Notes: a model not told the origin generated them from the sequence alone. DNA of 49,699 nucleotides from Streptomyces roseicoloratus (GCF_004117935.1 NZ_SDOY01000177.1:1-49699), one strand, 5' to 3'; numbered from the stretch's first letter, positions 41,129 to 49,585 are shown. A program made the numbers and translations.

Positions 41129-42178
41129 ATGGCAGATGAACAGTCGGTAAACGGACAAAAGGAGGGCTCGGAAGGCGACGATCTCGCCCTGGCCCGCCTC
41201 TACAGCTACGCCCTGCGCCACACCACGACCACCCAGCGCGACCTGATCGACCACACCGGGCTGCCGCCCACGACGGCCGCGGCCGGCTTCGAACGGCTCC
41301 GCGACCTCCACCTGCTCCAGGAGAGGGAGGACCGCAGCGGAGCGTACGAGTGGTGCGCCCCGCCGGTGGCCGAAGCCCGCACCCTCGGCCCGCTGCGCCG
41401 CCGCCTCGAAGAGCTCCGGCAGGAGATCGACACCGCCACGCTCGAGTTCGCCGCCCTCCGCGAGGTGTACGCCGAGCAGGCCGGCGGCCCCACCGAGGAC
41501 CCCAGCGTCGTCCTGCTCGAAGCGGCCGACGTCAACGTCATGCTGGACCGGGCGGCCCGGGAGTGCCGTACGGACCTGCTGACCGCGCAGCCCGGCGGCC
41601 CCCGGCCCGCCGAGGTCCTGGACCAGGCCCTCGCACGGGACGCCGAGATGCTGGAGCGCGGCGTCCGGATGCGCACGCTCTACCAGCACAGCGCCCGCTT
41701 CAGCCCCGCCACCGAGGCCTACGTCGAGCGGCTCACCGAGGCCGGCGCCGAGGTCCGCACCCTCAACACCCTCTTCCCGCGGATGATCGTCTTCGACCAC
41801 CGCGTGGGCTTCGTCCCGGCCGGCGACGGCAGCAGCGCCCTGATGGTCACCCATCCGGACCTGGTCACCTTCCTGATGGACACCTTCGACGCCGCCTGGC
41901 ACTCCGCGATGCCCTTCGCGACGGCGTACGAGACCCGGCGCCGGAAGCTCATCGCCTCGGACATGCAGAACGCGGTGGCCCGCCTGCTGCTCCAGGAGGA
42001 CAAGGACGCCGCCATCGCCCGCCGCCTCGGCATCAGCGAACGCACCTGCCGCCAGCACGTCGCCAAGCTGATGGCGGAACTGGGCGCCCGCAACCGCACC
42101 CACCTCGGCTACCTCCTGGCCACGGAGATGAACCTGCCGCACGAACCGGGACTGAGGCCGGAGGGCGCGCGAGGCTGA
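41129..42178 (+). CDS. LuxR-type regulator with TrmB-like N-terminal wHTH
   Basis: 349 aa. The N-terminal winged HTH is LYSYALRHTTTTQRDLIDHTG through AAGFERLRDLHLLQE. A middle effector or dimerisation region (about 130-260) follows, containing MLDRAARECRTDLLTAQPGG. The C-terminal LuxR HTH is DAAIARRLGISERTCRQHVA, then LMAELGARNRTHLGYLL. GAAGG lies eight bases before ATG 41129; ATG 41114 is the alternative. Such regulators commonly sit beside Streptomyces secondary-metabolite clusters. It is divergent from the peptide gene and the operon and is the likely pathway-specific regulator. Confidence 0.9.
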   Translation: MADEQSVNGQKEGSEGDDLALARLYSYALRHTTTTQRDLIDHTGLPPTTAAAGFERLRDLHLLQEREDRSGAYEWCAPPVAEARTLGPLRRRLEELRQEIDTATLEFAALREVYAEQAGGPTEDPSVVLLEAADVNVMLDRAARECRTDLLTAQPGGPRPAEVLDQALARDAEMLERGVRMRTLYQHSARFSPATEAYVERLTEAGAEVRTLNTLFPRMIVFDHRVGFVPAGDGSSALMVTHPDLVTFLMDTFDAAWHSAMPFATAYETRRRKLIASDMQNAVARLLLQEDKDAAIARRLGISERTCRQHVAKLMAELGARNRTHLGYLLATEMNLPHEPGLRPEGARG

Positions 42179-42616
42179 GCTGCGGGCAGGACCACCGGGC
42201 CGCCGGGCCACCGGGCCGCTGGACCACCGGGCCGCTGGACCACCGGGCCGTCGGCCACCAGGCGGCCGCGGGGCCGCGGGGCCGCACCCAGCCCGCCAGT
42301 CGGCGGAGGGGCACGGAGGAGCCGGACGGGGGGAGCGGCATCGGGGGGACAAGCCGCTCCCCCCGGCGCGAACCGGACCACAAGCCCTGCGCCGCGTTCA
42401 GGGGGAAGCGCGCGGCGCGGACCCCGCAGAGGGGGCCGGTTCCCAGCCCCGCGGGTTCCTGCCAGACCCGCCGGGCTCGCCCTCCATCCTGCTCGCCCCT
42501 CACCCTTTCGGGTGCGGGCAAAAGGCCTCGATGCCCGGGCCCTTGGTCCATAAAGACTCGGTTAGGCTTACGCGGCCGGAGAGGCCCGTGCGGCGCGGCC
42601 AGGGGAGGGCGGACGA
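42179..42616. other. Intergenic region with repeats, no gene seen
   Basis: 438 bp between the LuxR-type gene and the small membrane protein gene. It holds the 16-bp repeat array at 42189-42252 and otherwise GC-rich sequence without a supported ORF. The distal end of the accessory region probably lies here. No direct repeat of the tRNA-Ser 3' end is visible. Confidence 0.6.
42189..42252. repeat. 16-bp tandem repeat array (4 units)
   Basis: Four units of consensus GGACCACCGGGCCGCT, ending in a divergent copy (...GGCCGTC). Confidence 0.92.
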
Positions 42617-42781
42617 ATGGCGCAGGCGAAGAAGATCGCGCTCTACGCGGTCGTGGTCTTTGTGCTGTACACGATCATCACATCCCCGGCCAGGGCGGCG
42701 GACCTGGTCCAGGTAGGGTTCGAGGGCATATCGAGCGCCGCTCAAGGCGTCGGCCAGTTCATGACCGAGCTCGTCAATTAG
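42617..42781 (+). CDS. Small conserved membrane protein (54 aa)
   Basis: MAQAKKIALYAVVVFVLYTI is a single hydrophobic helix or uncleaved signal, followed by SPARAADLVQVGF and ending FMTELVN. GGAGGG lies eight bases upstream. It precedes the Dabb gene by 29 bp and is likely co-transcribed. Function unknown. Confidence 0.75.
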   Translation: MAQAKKIALYAVVVFVLYTIITSPARAADLVQVGFEGISSAAQGVGQFMTELVN

Positions 42782-42810
42782 GACGGCTCCGGACTACCGG
42801 GAGTACCGCC

Positions 42811-43104
42811 GTGATCCGCCATCTGGTCCTCTTCAAGCTCAACGACGGCGTGCGGCGCGACGAGCCGCGCGTGGTCGCGGGCGTCGAGGCGTTCCGCGCC
42901 CTCGGTTCGCAGATCCCGGAGCTGACGTTCTGGGAGTGCGACTGGAACATCACCGACCGGCCGATCGCGTACGACTTCGCCATCAACTCGGCCGTCGAGG
43001 ACAAGGACGCACTCCAGCGCTACCTCGACCACCCGGCACACCAGGCGGGCGTCGCCCAGTGGCGCGAGTTCGCCACGTGGGTGATCGCCGACTACGAGTT
43101 CTGA
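42811..43104 (+). CDS. Dabb-family (stress-responsive A/B barrel) protein
   Basis: 97 aa. IRHLVLFKLNDGVRRDEPRV, ECDWNITDRPIAYDFAINS and YLDHPAHQAGVAQW define the dimeric alpha/beta-barrel fold. GGGAG precedes GTG 42811. No catalytic activity can be assigned. Confidence 0.92.
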   Translation: MIRHLVLFKLNDGVRRDEPRVVAGVEAFRALGSQIPELTFWECDWNITDRPIAYDFAINSAVEDKDALQRYLDHPAHQAGVAQWREFATWVIADYEF

Positions 43105-43132
43105 GACCGGCCCCGTCCGGCCGCTCAGCCTG

Positions 43133-43170
43133 GGCCCCTCGCCGTCGAACGGCGAGGGGCCGAGGTTTTT
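43133..43170 (+). terminator. Rho-independent terminator after Dabb gene
   Basis: GGCCCCTCGCCG-TCGAA-CGGCGAGGGGCC is followed by GAGGTTTTT, about 30 bp after the stop. It insulates sigF from upstream transcription. Confidence 0.93.
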
Positions 43171-43302
43171 ACCCGTCCAACGCGCCCTCAACACGTAGTT
43201 ATCCGGTGCTTGCACACAGTGGACATGTCTTGTGATGCTATGACCGCTTTTGACGGATGAGTCGACCGAAGTTGACCTGCGAAGTTGACGTGAAGGGGTG
43301 GC

Positions 43303-44157
43303 GTGAACGTGCCGGCCAGTACAGCGCCTCAAGTCCCGCCCCAGAACGAGGCCGGGGCCGCCCCCGAGCACCCACGCCCCCGCCCCCAGAGCGCCCGCGG
43401 CGCCGACACCCGCGCCCTCACCCAGGTGCTCTTCGGACAGCTCAAGAACCTCGAACCCGGCACCCCCGAGCACCACCGCGTGCGCGGCGCGCTCATCGAG
43501 GCCAACCTGCCGCTCGTCCGCTACGCCGCCGCCCGCTTCCGCAGCCGCAACGAGCCGATGGAGGACGTGGTCCAGGTCGGCACCATCGGACTGATCAACG
43601 CCATCGACCGCTTCGACCCCGACCGCGGCGTGCAGTTCCCCACCTTCGCCATGCCCACCGTCGTCGGCGAGATCAAGCGCTACTTCCGCGACAACGTCCG
43701 CACCGTCCACGTCCCGCGCCGCCTCCACGAGCTGTGGGTGCAGGTCAACGGCGCCACCGAGGACCTCACCACCGCGCACGGCCGCTCGCCCACCACCGCC
43801 GAGATCGCCGAACGGCTCAAGATCGGCGAGGACGAGGTGCTGGCCTGCATCGAGGCCGGCCGCTCCTACCACGCCACCTCCCTGGAGGCCGCCCAGGAAG
43901 GCGACGGCCTGCCCGGCCTGCTCGACCGGCTCGGCTACGAGGACCCCGCGCTCGCCGGGGTCGAACACCGCGACCTCGTACGGCACCTGCTCGTCCAGCT
44001 GCCCGAGCGCGAGCAGCGCATCCTCATGCTGCGGTACTACAGCAACCTGACCCAGTCCCAGATCAGCCAGGAGCTGGGGGTCTCGCAGATGCACGTGTCA
44101 AGGCTCCTCGCCCGGAGCTTCGCCCGATTGAGATCCGCAAATCGGATCGAGGCGTAG
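43303..44157 (+). CDS. sigF: RNA polymerase sigma factor SigF (SigB/SigF group)
   Basis: 284 aa. The variable N-terminus begins NVPASTAPQVPPQ, which matches the S. coelicolor SigF start as I remember it. Region 2 is IEANLPLVRYAAARFRSRNE, then QVGTIGLINAIDRFDPDRG and FPTFAMPTVVGEIKRYFRD. Region 3 is HVPRRLHELWVQVN and region 4 is LTQSQISQELGVSQMHVSRL. SigF drives late spore maturation in Streptomyces. AAGGGG lies before GTG 43303. It normally answers to anti-sigma/anti-anti-sigma proteins, none of which are in this window. Confidence 0.85.
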   Translation: MNVPASTAPQVPPQNEAGAAPEHPRPRPQSARGADTRALTQVLFGQLKNLEPGTPEHHRVRGALIEANLPLVRYAAARFRSRNEPMEDVVQVGTIGLINAIDRFDPDRGVQFPTFAMPTVVGEIKRYFRDNVRTVHVPRRLHELWVQVNGATEDLTTAHGRSPTTAEIAERLKIGEDEVLACIEAGRSYHATSLEAAQEGDGLPGLLDRLGYEDPALAGVEHRDLVRHLLVQLPEREQRILMLRYYSNLTQSQISQELGVSQMHVSRLLARSFARLRSANRIEA

Positions 44158-44247
44158 CCGGAACGGGTATACCGCTTCCGAGCGACCTCACGCGCCATCA
44201 ACTGCCGTACACCCCTTGTTTCCTGCGGATATGTCAGCTCACGATGT

Positions 44248-44282
44248 CGACATGTCACTACAGCGTGTTGCCGACATGTGAC
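44248..44282 (+). promoter_or_regulatory. Direct repeat CGACATGT(C/G)AC upstream of sigN
   Basis: CGACATGTCAC at 44248 and CGACATGTGAC at 44272, 24 bp apart, in the locally AT-richer 235-bp sigF-sigN gap. Both are half-palindromic around ACATGT. Possible regulator-binding pair. Confidence 0.45.
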
Positions 44283-44392
44283 ATTCTGCAGGAACCGCGT
44301 TTGCCGCAGCCCCGCCTCCGGTATTCAGGTGGAGGCTGCGTTCCTCAGATGGTCGTGGCCGCCACGACCGTCCGCGACCTCAAGGGGGTGGC

Positions 44393-45451
44393 ATGTCCGC
44401 AGAACAGGGCAGCTCGAAGGTGCTCACGCTCACGCCCATGCAGACGCCCACGCTGACGCCCGTGCCCGCGCAGACGCCCGTTCCGGCGCAGACGACGGCA
44501 CCGACCGCCGCGGACGCCACGGCGGCGGACCTCGGCGCCTCGGGCGTCGCCATCGCGGACCGCGCCGTGGCGGACCTCGCCGTCCCCGACACCACCGCGC
44601 GCACGGACGCCACCGCCACGGACGGCACCGAGGGGGCGGAGACGCACCCCGCACCGCCGGCCGTCGCGCCCGAGGCACTCGACACCCGGACCCTGTCCCG
44701 CTCCCTCTTCCTGCGGCTGCGCGCCCTGGACGACGAGGGCGTGGCCGCGGACAGCCCCGAGCGGACGTACGTCCGCGACACCCTCATCGAGCTCAACCTC
44801 CCGCTCGTGCGCTACGCGGCGGCCCGCTTCCGCTCCCGCAACGAGCCGATGGAGGACATCGTCCAGGTCGGCACCATCGGCCTGATCAAGGCGATCGACC
44901 GCTTCGACTGCGAACGGGGCGTGGAGTTCCCGACGTTCGCGATGCCGACCGTCGTCGGCGAGATCAAGCGCTTCTTCCGCGACACCTCGTGGTCGGTGCG
45001 CGTCCCGCGCCGCCTCCAGGAACTGCGGCTCGCCCTCACCAAGGCCAGCGACGAGCTCTCGCAGAAGCTCGACCGCTCGCCGACCGTGCCCGAACTCGCC
45101 GCGGTGCTCGGGGTGTCGGAGGAGGACGTGGTCGACGGCCTCGCCGTCGGGAACGCGTACACCGCCTCCTCGCTCGACTCCCCGTCCCCCGAGGACGACG
45201 GCGGCGAGGGCTCCCTGGCCGACCGCCTCGGCTACGAGGACACGGCCCTGGAAGGCGTCGAGTACCGCGAGTCCCTGAAGCCGCTGCTCGCCAAACTCCC
45301 GCCCCGGGAACGGCAGATCATCATGCTCCGCTTCTTCGCGAACATGACGCAGTCACAGATCGGCGAGGAGGTCGGCATCTCCCAGATGCACGTCTCCCGC
45401 CTCCTGACGCGCACGCTGGCACAGCTGCGGGAGGGCCTGATCGCGGACTGA
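44393..45451 (+). CDS. sigN: RNA polymerase sigma factor, SigF paralogue (probable SigN)
   Basis: 352 aa. A long Thr/Pro/Ala-rich N-terminus (about 1-90) precedes a full SigB/SigF-type sigma: LIELNLPLVRYAAARFRSRN, QVGTIGLIKAIDRFDCERG, GEIKRFFRDTSWSVRVPRRL and the region 4 HTH MTQSQIGEEVGISQMHVSRL. GGGGGTGG lies before ATG 44393. Its position right after sigF matches sigN in S. coelicolor, which acts during aerial growth, but the symbol rests on synteny recalled from memory. Confidence 0.8.
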   Translation: MSAEQGSSKVLTLTPMQTPTLTPVPAQTPVPAQTTAPTAADATAADLGASGVAIADRAVADLAVPDTTARTDATATDGTEGAETHPAPPAVAPEALDTRTLSRSLFLRLRALDDEGVAADSPERTYVRDTLIELNLPLVRYAAARFRSRNEPMEDIVQVGTIGLIKAIDRFDCERGVEFPTFAMPTVVGEIKRFFRDTSWSVRVPRRLQELRLALTKASDELSQKLDRSPTVPELAAVLGVSEEDVVDGLAVGNAYTASSLDSPSPEDDGGEGSLADRLGYEDTALEGVEYRESLKPLLAKLPPRERQIIMLRFFANMTQSQIGEEVGISQMHVSRLLTRTLAQLREGLIAD

Positions 45452-45483
45452 CGCCACCGCGAGGCACGAACGGACCGAGTGGT

Positions 45484-45552
45484 CCGGGGCGGACCGGGGC
45501 GGACCGAGTGGACCGAGCGGACCGGAGCGGACGAGAGCAGACCGGAGCGGCC
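45484..45552. repeat. ~10-bp repeats GGACCGGAGC/GGACCGAGTG
   Basis: Six or so imperfect units in the 182-bp gap between sigN and the lipoprotein gene. Confidence 0.75.
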
Positions 45553-45633
45553 TTCTACCACGAAGTCCGCTCCGTCGACCGGAAGTCCGTCGTATTGCTT
45601 CCTTGTTGACGGGTCGTCAGCCACACTGGCGGG

Positions 45634-46410
45634 ATGCGACGGAGGCGGCTGGTGTTTCTCACGGCGGCGCTCTGCCTCGGCGGAGCGCTGACCGCGTGCG
45701 GGTCGGGCGACGACGGCGACGGATACGCGGCGGTCGGTGCCGGCACCTCGCCGAAGGGCGCGGTGGCGCCCTCCGGCTCGGTCACGCTGGTCCCCCTGGA
45801 CCCGAAACCGGGTGACGCCATGTCCCCCGGCCTCACGTCGAGCACGTCGCGCCCGTCACCGCGACCGGACGGCGGGCAGGGCGGTGGCGGTACGGCCCCG
45901 AGCGGTACGGCGACGGCCCCGCCCCCGGTCAAGGGCGGGACACCAGGCACGCCGGGCACACCAGGCACACCAGGTCGCCCGACCGCACCCGCCACCCCGT
46001 CCGGTCAGGCACCGACGACAACGGCGCCGCGCCCGCCGGCACGCCCCTCGTCACCGCCCCCGGCACCGGCACCGTCCCCGTCGGCGACCACGAAGCCGCC
46101 GACGCCCGCCGCGCTCACCCTCTCCGCGCCCGTGCTCACCGACACCGACAGGCGCTGGTGCGAGAACGTCACCGTGACCTTCCGCAACGCCGGTGGCACG
46201 GCGGCGCGTTCGGGCACGGTGAGCTTCGCGACGCACGTCATCGGAGCGCTGGGCATCGACTGGGGCACGTTCACGTCCTCCCAGCCGCTGCCCGCGCCGA
46301 TCGCGGCCGGAACGGCCCGTACGCACACCTACACGGTCTGCGTGGAGTCCTGGCGGGTCCCGCTCGGCATGCGCGTGGACACGCAGCGGGTCAGCGCGAC
46401 GTGGCAGTAG
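45634..46410 (+). CDS. Putative lipoprotein
   Basis: 258 aa. A type II signal has lipobox LTAC with C22 as the lipidated residue. A Pro/Thr/Gly-rich spacer (about 60-160, including GTPGTPGTPGTPG) reaches across the wall. The C-terminal ~95 residues (LTLSAPVLTDTDRRWCENVT, FRNAGGTAARSGTVSFATHV, THTYTVCVESWRVPLGMRVD) form a beta-sandwich-like domain with two cysteines. Its last 20 bases overlap the convergent hydrolase gene. Function unknown. Confidence 0.88.
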   Translation: MRRRRLVFLTAALCLGGALTACGSGDDGDGYAAVGAGTSPKGAVAPSGSVTLVPLDPKPGDAMSPGLTSSTSRPSPRPDGGQGGGGTAPSGTATAPPPVKGGTPGTPGTPGTPGRPTAPATPSGQAPTTTAPRPPARPSSPPPAPAPSPSATTKPPTPAALTLSAPVLTDTDRRWCENVTVTFRNAGGTAARSGTVSFATHVIGALGIDWGTFTSSQPLPAPIAAGTARTHTYTVCVESWRVPLGMRVDTQRVSATWQ

Positions 46411-47383
46411 GCGCGGCGACGGGCGCAGCGACGGGCTCGGAAGCAGAGACGGCGACGGCCGCGACGGCCGACTCGGCGGCCGACTCGGCGGCCGACTCGG
46501 CGGCGGACCCGGCACGGAGGGCGTCGAGCAGCAGCCCGGCGAACGGCTCCGGCTGCTCGACGCAACCCAGGTGCCCGCCGGGGAACGCCGTCACCGGGGC
46601 GCCGGTGAGCTCCGCGAGCCGCCGGGCGGGCCCGACCAGCGCCTCCTGATCGCCCGTCCCGCGCCCGACACCGAGGACCAGCTTCCCGGCGGCGACGCGC
46701 AGCCCGTCGAGGTCGGGCGCGGAGGAGGAGAAGGGGCACAGGACGTGCTCCAGGAACACGGGCATATTGGCCGCCATGCGGTCGGCCATCCGCCGCATGA
46801 ACTCCGGCAGTTCGGCGTCGTGGCGCTCGGGCCTGCGCCCGTCCGGCGTTTCGGCGAACCGGGCCATGGCCGGCCCGAGCCCCCGGGTGCGGTGGAGCTC
46901 GCGCACCTCGGCGAAGTGGTCGCGGTACGGAGCGGGCTCGGCGAGCAGCTCGACGAGGGGCGGCTCGTGGGCGACCACGCGACGCACCCGGCCGGGATGG
47001 CGGGCGAGCAGGGCGAGCGCGACGACGGCACCGGAGCTGGCGCCGAAGACGTACGCGGGCGGAGGTGGTGCGGGGGTGGTCTCTCCGCCGTCGCGGGAGA
47101 CGGCGGCGAGGACGGCGAGGGCGTCGTCGGCCCACTCGGCCACGGACTGGTCGCCGGCGATGCCCGGACGCACGAGGGGGCTGCGGGACAGCCCGCGCTG
47201 GTCGTACGAGACGACGGTGTACCCGGCGGCCGCGAGCCGGTCCGCCATCCCCTCGTACATCCCGGCATCGCCGGCGCCTCCGGGGATCAACAGGAGCACG
47301 GGACCGCTGCCGCGCGCCTCGTAGCGGAGGGTGGCACCGGGCACGACGACACTCCCGACACGCGTGGCGCTCGTGGCATTCAT
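46391..47383 (-). CDS. Alpha/beta hydrolase
   Basis: 330 aa. Oxyanion region LLLIPGGAGDAGMYEG, SYDQRGLSRSPL, nucleophile elbow VFGASSGAVVALALLA and catalytic His in FPGGHLGCVEQPEPF. The C-terminal 45 residues are SAAE and Ala/Val/Pro repeats beyond the fold. ATG 47383 overlaps the TetR stop by four bases (ATGA), so it is the TetR gene's operon partner and probable target. Substrate unknown. Confidence 0.9.
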   Translation of the reverse strand: MNATSATRVGSVVVPGATLRYEARGSGPVLLLIPGGAGDAGMYEGMADRLAAAGYTVVSYDQRGLSRSPLVRPGIAGDQSVAEWADDALAVLAAVSRDGGETTPAPPPPAYVFGASSGAVVALALLARHPGRVRRVVAHEPPLVELLAEPAPYRDHFAEVRELHRTRGLGPAMARFAETPDGRRPERHDAELPEFMRRMADRMAANMPVFLEHVLCPFSSSAPDLDGLRVAAGKLVLGVGRGTGDQEALVGPARRLAELTGAPVTAFPGGHLGCVEQPEPFAGLLLDALRAGSAAESAAESAAESAVAAVAVSASEPVAAPVAAPTATSR

Positions 47384-47961
47384 CGGATGTTCCCCCAGGT
47401 CTCCAAGGTGCTGTGGAGCGCGTCGAGCGAACGCGCCCAGGACGCGGCGACGGGCCGGGTGTGGTGGAAGCCGCCGCTCAGTTCGAGGTGGATGTAGCCG
47501 TGGAAGGTGGCGCGGAGCAGGCGCGCGGCGTCGGTGAGGTCGGGCTCGGTGAGCCCGTAGCCGCGGAGCATGCCGTACGTGAGCTCGACGGCCCGGACGA
47601 GGACGGAGCCGTCGGCGGCGACCTCGGAGGGCTCGATCCGCTGCTGCGTGGCGGCGTAGCGGCCGGGGTGGGCGAGCGCGTAGTCGCGGTACGCGCCGGC
47701 GAAGGCGACGAGGGCGTCCTTGCCGGAACGCCCGGCGACGGCGGCGCCGATGACGTCGTTCATCTCGGCGGAGGCGAGGAGCGCGAGCCGGACCCTTAGA
47801 TCGCGGAGGTTCCGGATGTGTGAGTAGAGGCTCGCGTCCTTGACGCCGAAGCGACGGGCGAGCGCGGAGACGGTGACCTTGTCGAGCCCGCCTTCGTCGG
47901 CGAGCTCGGCGGCGGCCCGAACGAGGAGCTCGGGGGTGATCCCGGCACGACGACGCACCAT
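47380..47961 (-). CDS. TetR/AcrR-family regulator with WHG-type C-terminal domain
   Basis: 193 aa. The HTH is LLVRAAAELADEGGLDKVTV, then ALARRFGVKDASLYSHIRN. The C-terminal domain has FAGAYRDYALAHPGRYAA and FHGYIHLELSGGFHH, where the HGY/HGF-type motif marks the WHG class. AAGGAG lies nine bases before ATG 47961. Presumably autoregulates itself and the coupled hydrolase. Confidence 0.92.
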   Translation of the reverse strand: MVRRRAGITPELLVRAAAELADEGGLDKVTVSALARRFGVKDASLYSHIRNLRDLRVRLALLASAEMNDVIGAAVAGRSGKDALVAFAGAYRDYALAHPGRYAATQQRIEPSEVAADGSVLVRAVELTYGMLRGYGLTEPDLTDAARLLRATFHGYIHLELSGGFHHTRPVAASWARSLDALHSTLETWGNIR

Positions 47962-48045
47962 GCGCGCGACTCCTTCCTAGGGGAACCAGCCAAAAAGCTA
48001 ATGCCTCTAGGATCTCGGCCGCACCCGATTTACGAGCGGAACCGG

Positions 48046-48435
48046 TCACTCGGGGTGATCCGCCCGCAGATGCCGACGCAGGAGGACGTTCGCGTCGGTC
48101 TCGGCGCTCCAGTCGAAGCGGTCACGGGCGGCGGCACGGGCGGCGGCGAGCGCGGCGCAGTGGACGCAGTGCGGGACAGGGACGGGCGGGCGGAGCAGCT
48201 CGTACGCCGCGCCGGCACGCTCGTTGACGGCCCGGACCCCGGCAGCGATGCGCTCGTCCCGCGTCGCGGGACGCACGCGCTCAGGATCCGCCCGCCACTC
48301 CCGCCCACCACCGACGGGCCGCAGCACGGCGTGGGGCCCGGCCTGCCCCCGGTACTCGCCGACCTTGCCGGCCGCCGGATCGAACAGGTAGTCACCACGC
48401 TCCAGCCCCGCGCCTGCACCCGAGCACCCTGCCAT
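48046..48435 (-). CDS. Small hypothetical protein next to XRE/DUF397 genes
   Basis: 129 aa. LERGDYLFDPAAGKVGEYRG, VLRPVGGGREWRADPERVRP and CVHCAALAAARAAARDRFDW are visible. The first half resembles a small Streptomyces family found beside Scr1-type regulators. AGAGGA precedes ATG 48435 (MAGCSG); ATG 48459 is an alternative. A C-x2-C pair (CVHC) could bind metal. Confidence 0.75.
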   Translation of the reverse strand: MAGCSGAGAGLERGDYLFDPAAGKVGEYRGQAGPHAVLRPVGGGREWRADPERVRPATRDERIAAGVRAVNERAGAAYELLRPPVPVPHCVHCAALAAARAAARDRFDWSAETDANVLLRRHLRADHPE

Positions 48436-48561
48436 CGCGCTGTTCCTCTCATGCCTCACCCGATCGGGCGATTACTCTGCGTGGTTCCAGCGTTGCTCAA
48501 TGGAGAGGGGGGCCACAACGCTGATCGCGTTCCAAGGCCTGTTGTCACAAGGGGGATTGCG

Positions 48562-49512
48562 GTGCCCAAGAAGAGCACGACGGGAAGCGAGGCGGCCGCG
48601 ACGACGGCGGAGGTGTTCGGCGAACTCCTCCGGCACTACCGGGAGTCGGCGGGTCTGACACAGGAAGCACTGGCATGCCTGATCCCGTGCGACCGCTCAC
48701 TGGTGGCCAGGGTGGAGGCCGCGAAGCGCGTGCCGACGGACGCGTTCGCGAAGGCGTGCGACGAGATCCTGAAGACGGGCGGGGTGTTGTTCCGGCTGTG
48801 GGGGCGGATCGACTGGTACCCGCAGGTGCAGCACCCCGACTGGTTCGAGCGCCGGGCGGAGATGGATGCGAAGGCCACGGAGATCCGGGCGTACCAGATT
48901 CAGGTGGTGCCGGGCCTCCTGCAGACCCCTGCCTATGCGCAGTCCCTGTACGCGCAGCGACTCGAAGACGCCGAGGAGGTGGAGGAGCGCGTCCGCGCCC
49001 GGCTGAGCCGCCAGCAGCGCTTCCTCTCGCCTGGCGGGCCGGTGTACATCGCGGTGCTCGACGAGAGCTGTCTGCGGAACATGGTCGGAGATGCCGACGT
49101 CATGCGCGAGCAGTGCGCGCACCTGCTGAAGGTGGGCGGACTGCCCAACATCCGGGTGCAGGTGGCGCCCTTCAACCAGCCGGGGATCGACCGGCCGGAC
49201 GCGTCGATGTCGCTGATTCTGCTGCCCGACGGGCGGCAGTGGGTCTACTCGGAGTCGCTCGACAGCGGCCACTTCAGCGACGATCCGGCCGTCTTCGCGC
49301 GACACTGCCAAACCTATGATGTGCTGAGGGCTGACTGCCTGTCGGGCCGCGAGTCCGCCGCTCTGATCAGCGACATGATGGAAAGGTACGGGCACCATGC
49401 AGAGGCACGATCTGTCCGCGGCGACCTGGATCAAGAGCAGCTACAGCGGGGCCAACGGAGGCGACTGCCTCGAAATCGCCCCCGGATTCCCCGGCCTCGT
49501 CCCCGTACGTGA
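48562..49512 (+). CDS. XRE-family regulator with Scr1/DUF5753 domain
   Basis: 316 aa. The N-terminal HTH is LRHYRESAGLTQEALACLIP, then RSLVARVEAAKRVP. The DUF5753 domain (about 95-275) contains EIRAYQIQVVPGLLQTPAYA, YIAVLDESCLRNMVG, LPNIRVQVAPF and the late LPDGRQWVYSES. GTG 48562 has GGGGG upstream. The reading frame runs 116 nt into the following DUF397 gene and ends in an Arg/Pro tail that is out-of-frame DUF397 DNA. Such XRE/DUF397 pairs are numerous in Streptomyces; some act as toxin-antitoxin-like or morphogenetic regulators. Confidence 0.9.
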   Translation: MPKKSTTGSEAAATTAEVFGELLRHYRESAGLTQEALACLIPCDRSLVARVEAAKRVPTDAFAKACDEILKTGGVLFRLWGRIDWYPQVQHPDWFERRAEMDAKATEIRAYQIQVVPGLLQTPAYAQSLYAQRLEDAEEVEERVRARLSRQQRFLSPGGPVYIAVLDESCLRNMVGDADVMREQCAHLLKVGGLPNIRVQVAPFNQPGIDRPDASMSLILLPDGRQWVYSESLDSGHFSDDPAVFARHCQTYDVLRADCLSGRESAALISDMMERYGHHAEARSVRGDLDQEQLQRGQRRRLPRNRPRIPRPRPRT

Positions 49513-49585
49513 CAGCAAGTCCCCGGAAGGCCCGGCTGTCGTCTTCGAGCGTTCAGTCTGGGACAGCTTCATCCACAGCCTGTGA
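49397..49585 (+). CDS. DUF397 protein
   Basis: 62 aa. WIKSSYSGANGGDCLEIAPG, VPVRDSKSPEGPAVVF and a final W-x-x-F (SVWDSFI) are diagnostic of DUF397. It starts inside the 3' end of the XRE gene, so translation is coupled. Partner of the XRE protein by family precedent. The remaining 114 bp to the window end show no gene. Confidence 0.93.
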   Translation: MQRHDLSAATWIKSSYSGANGGDCLEIAPGFPGLVPVRDSKSPEGPAVVFERSVWDSFIHSL

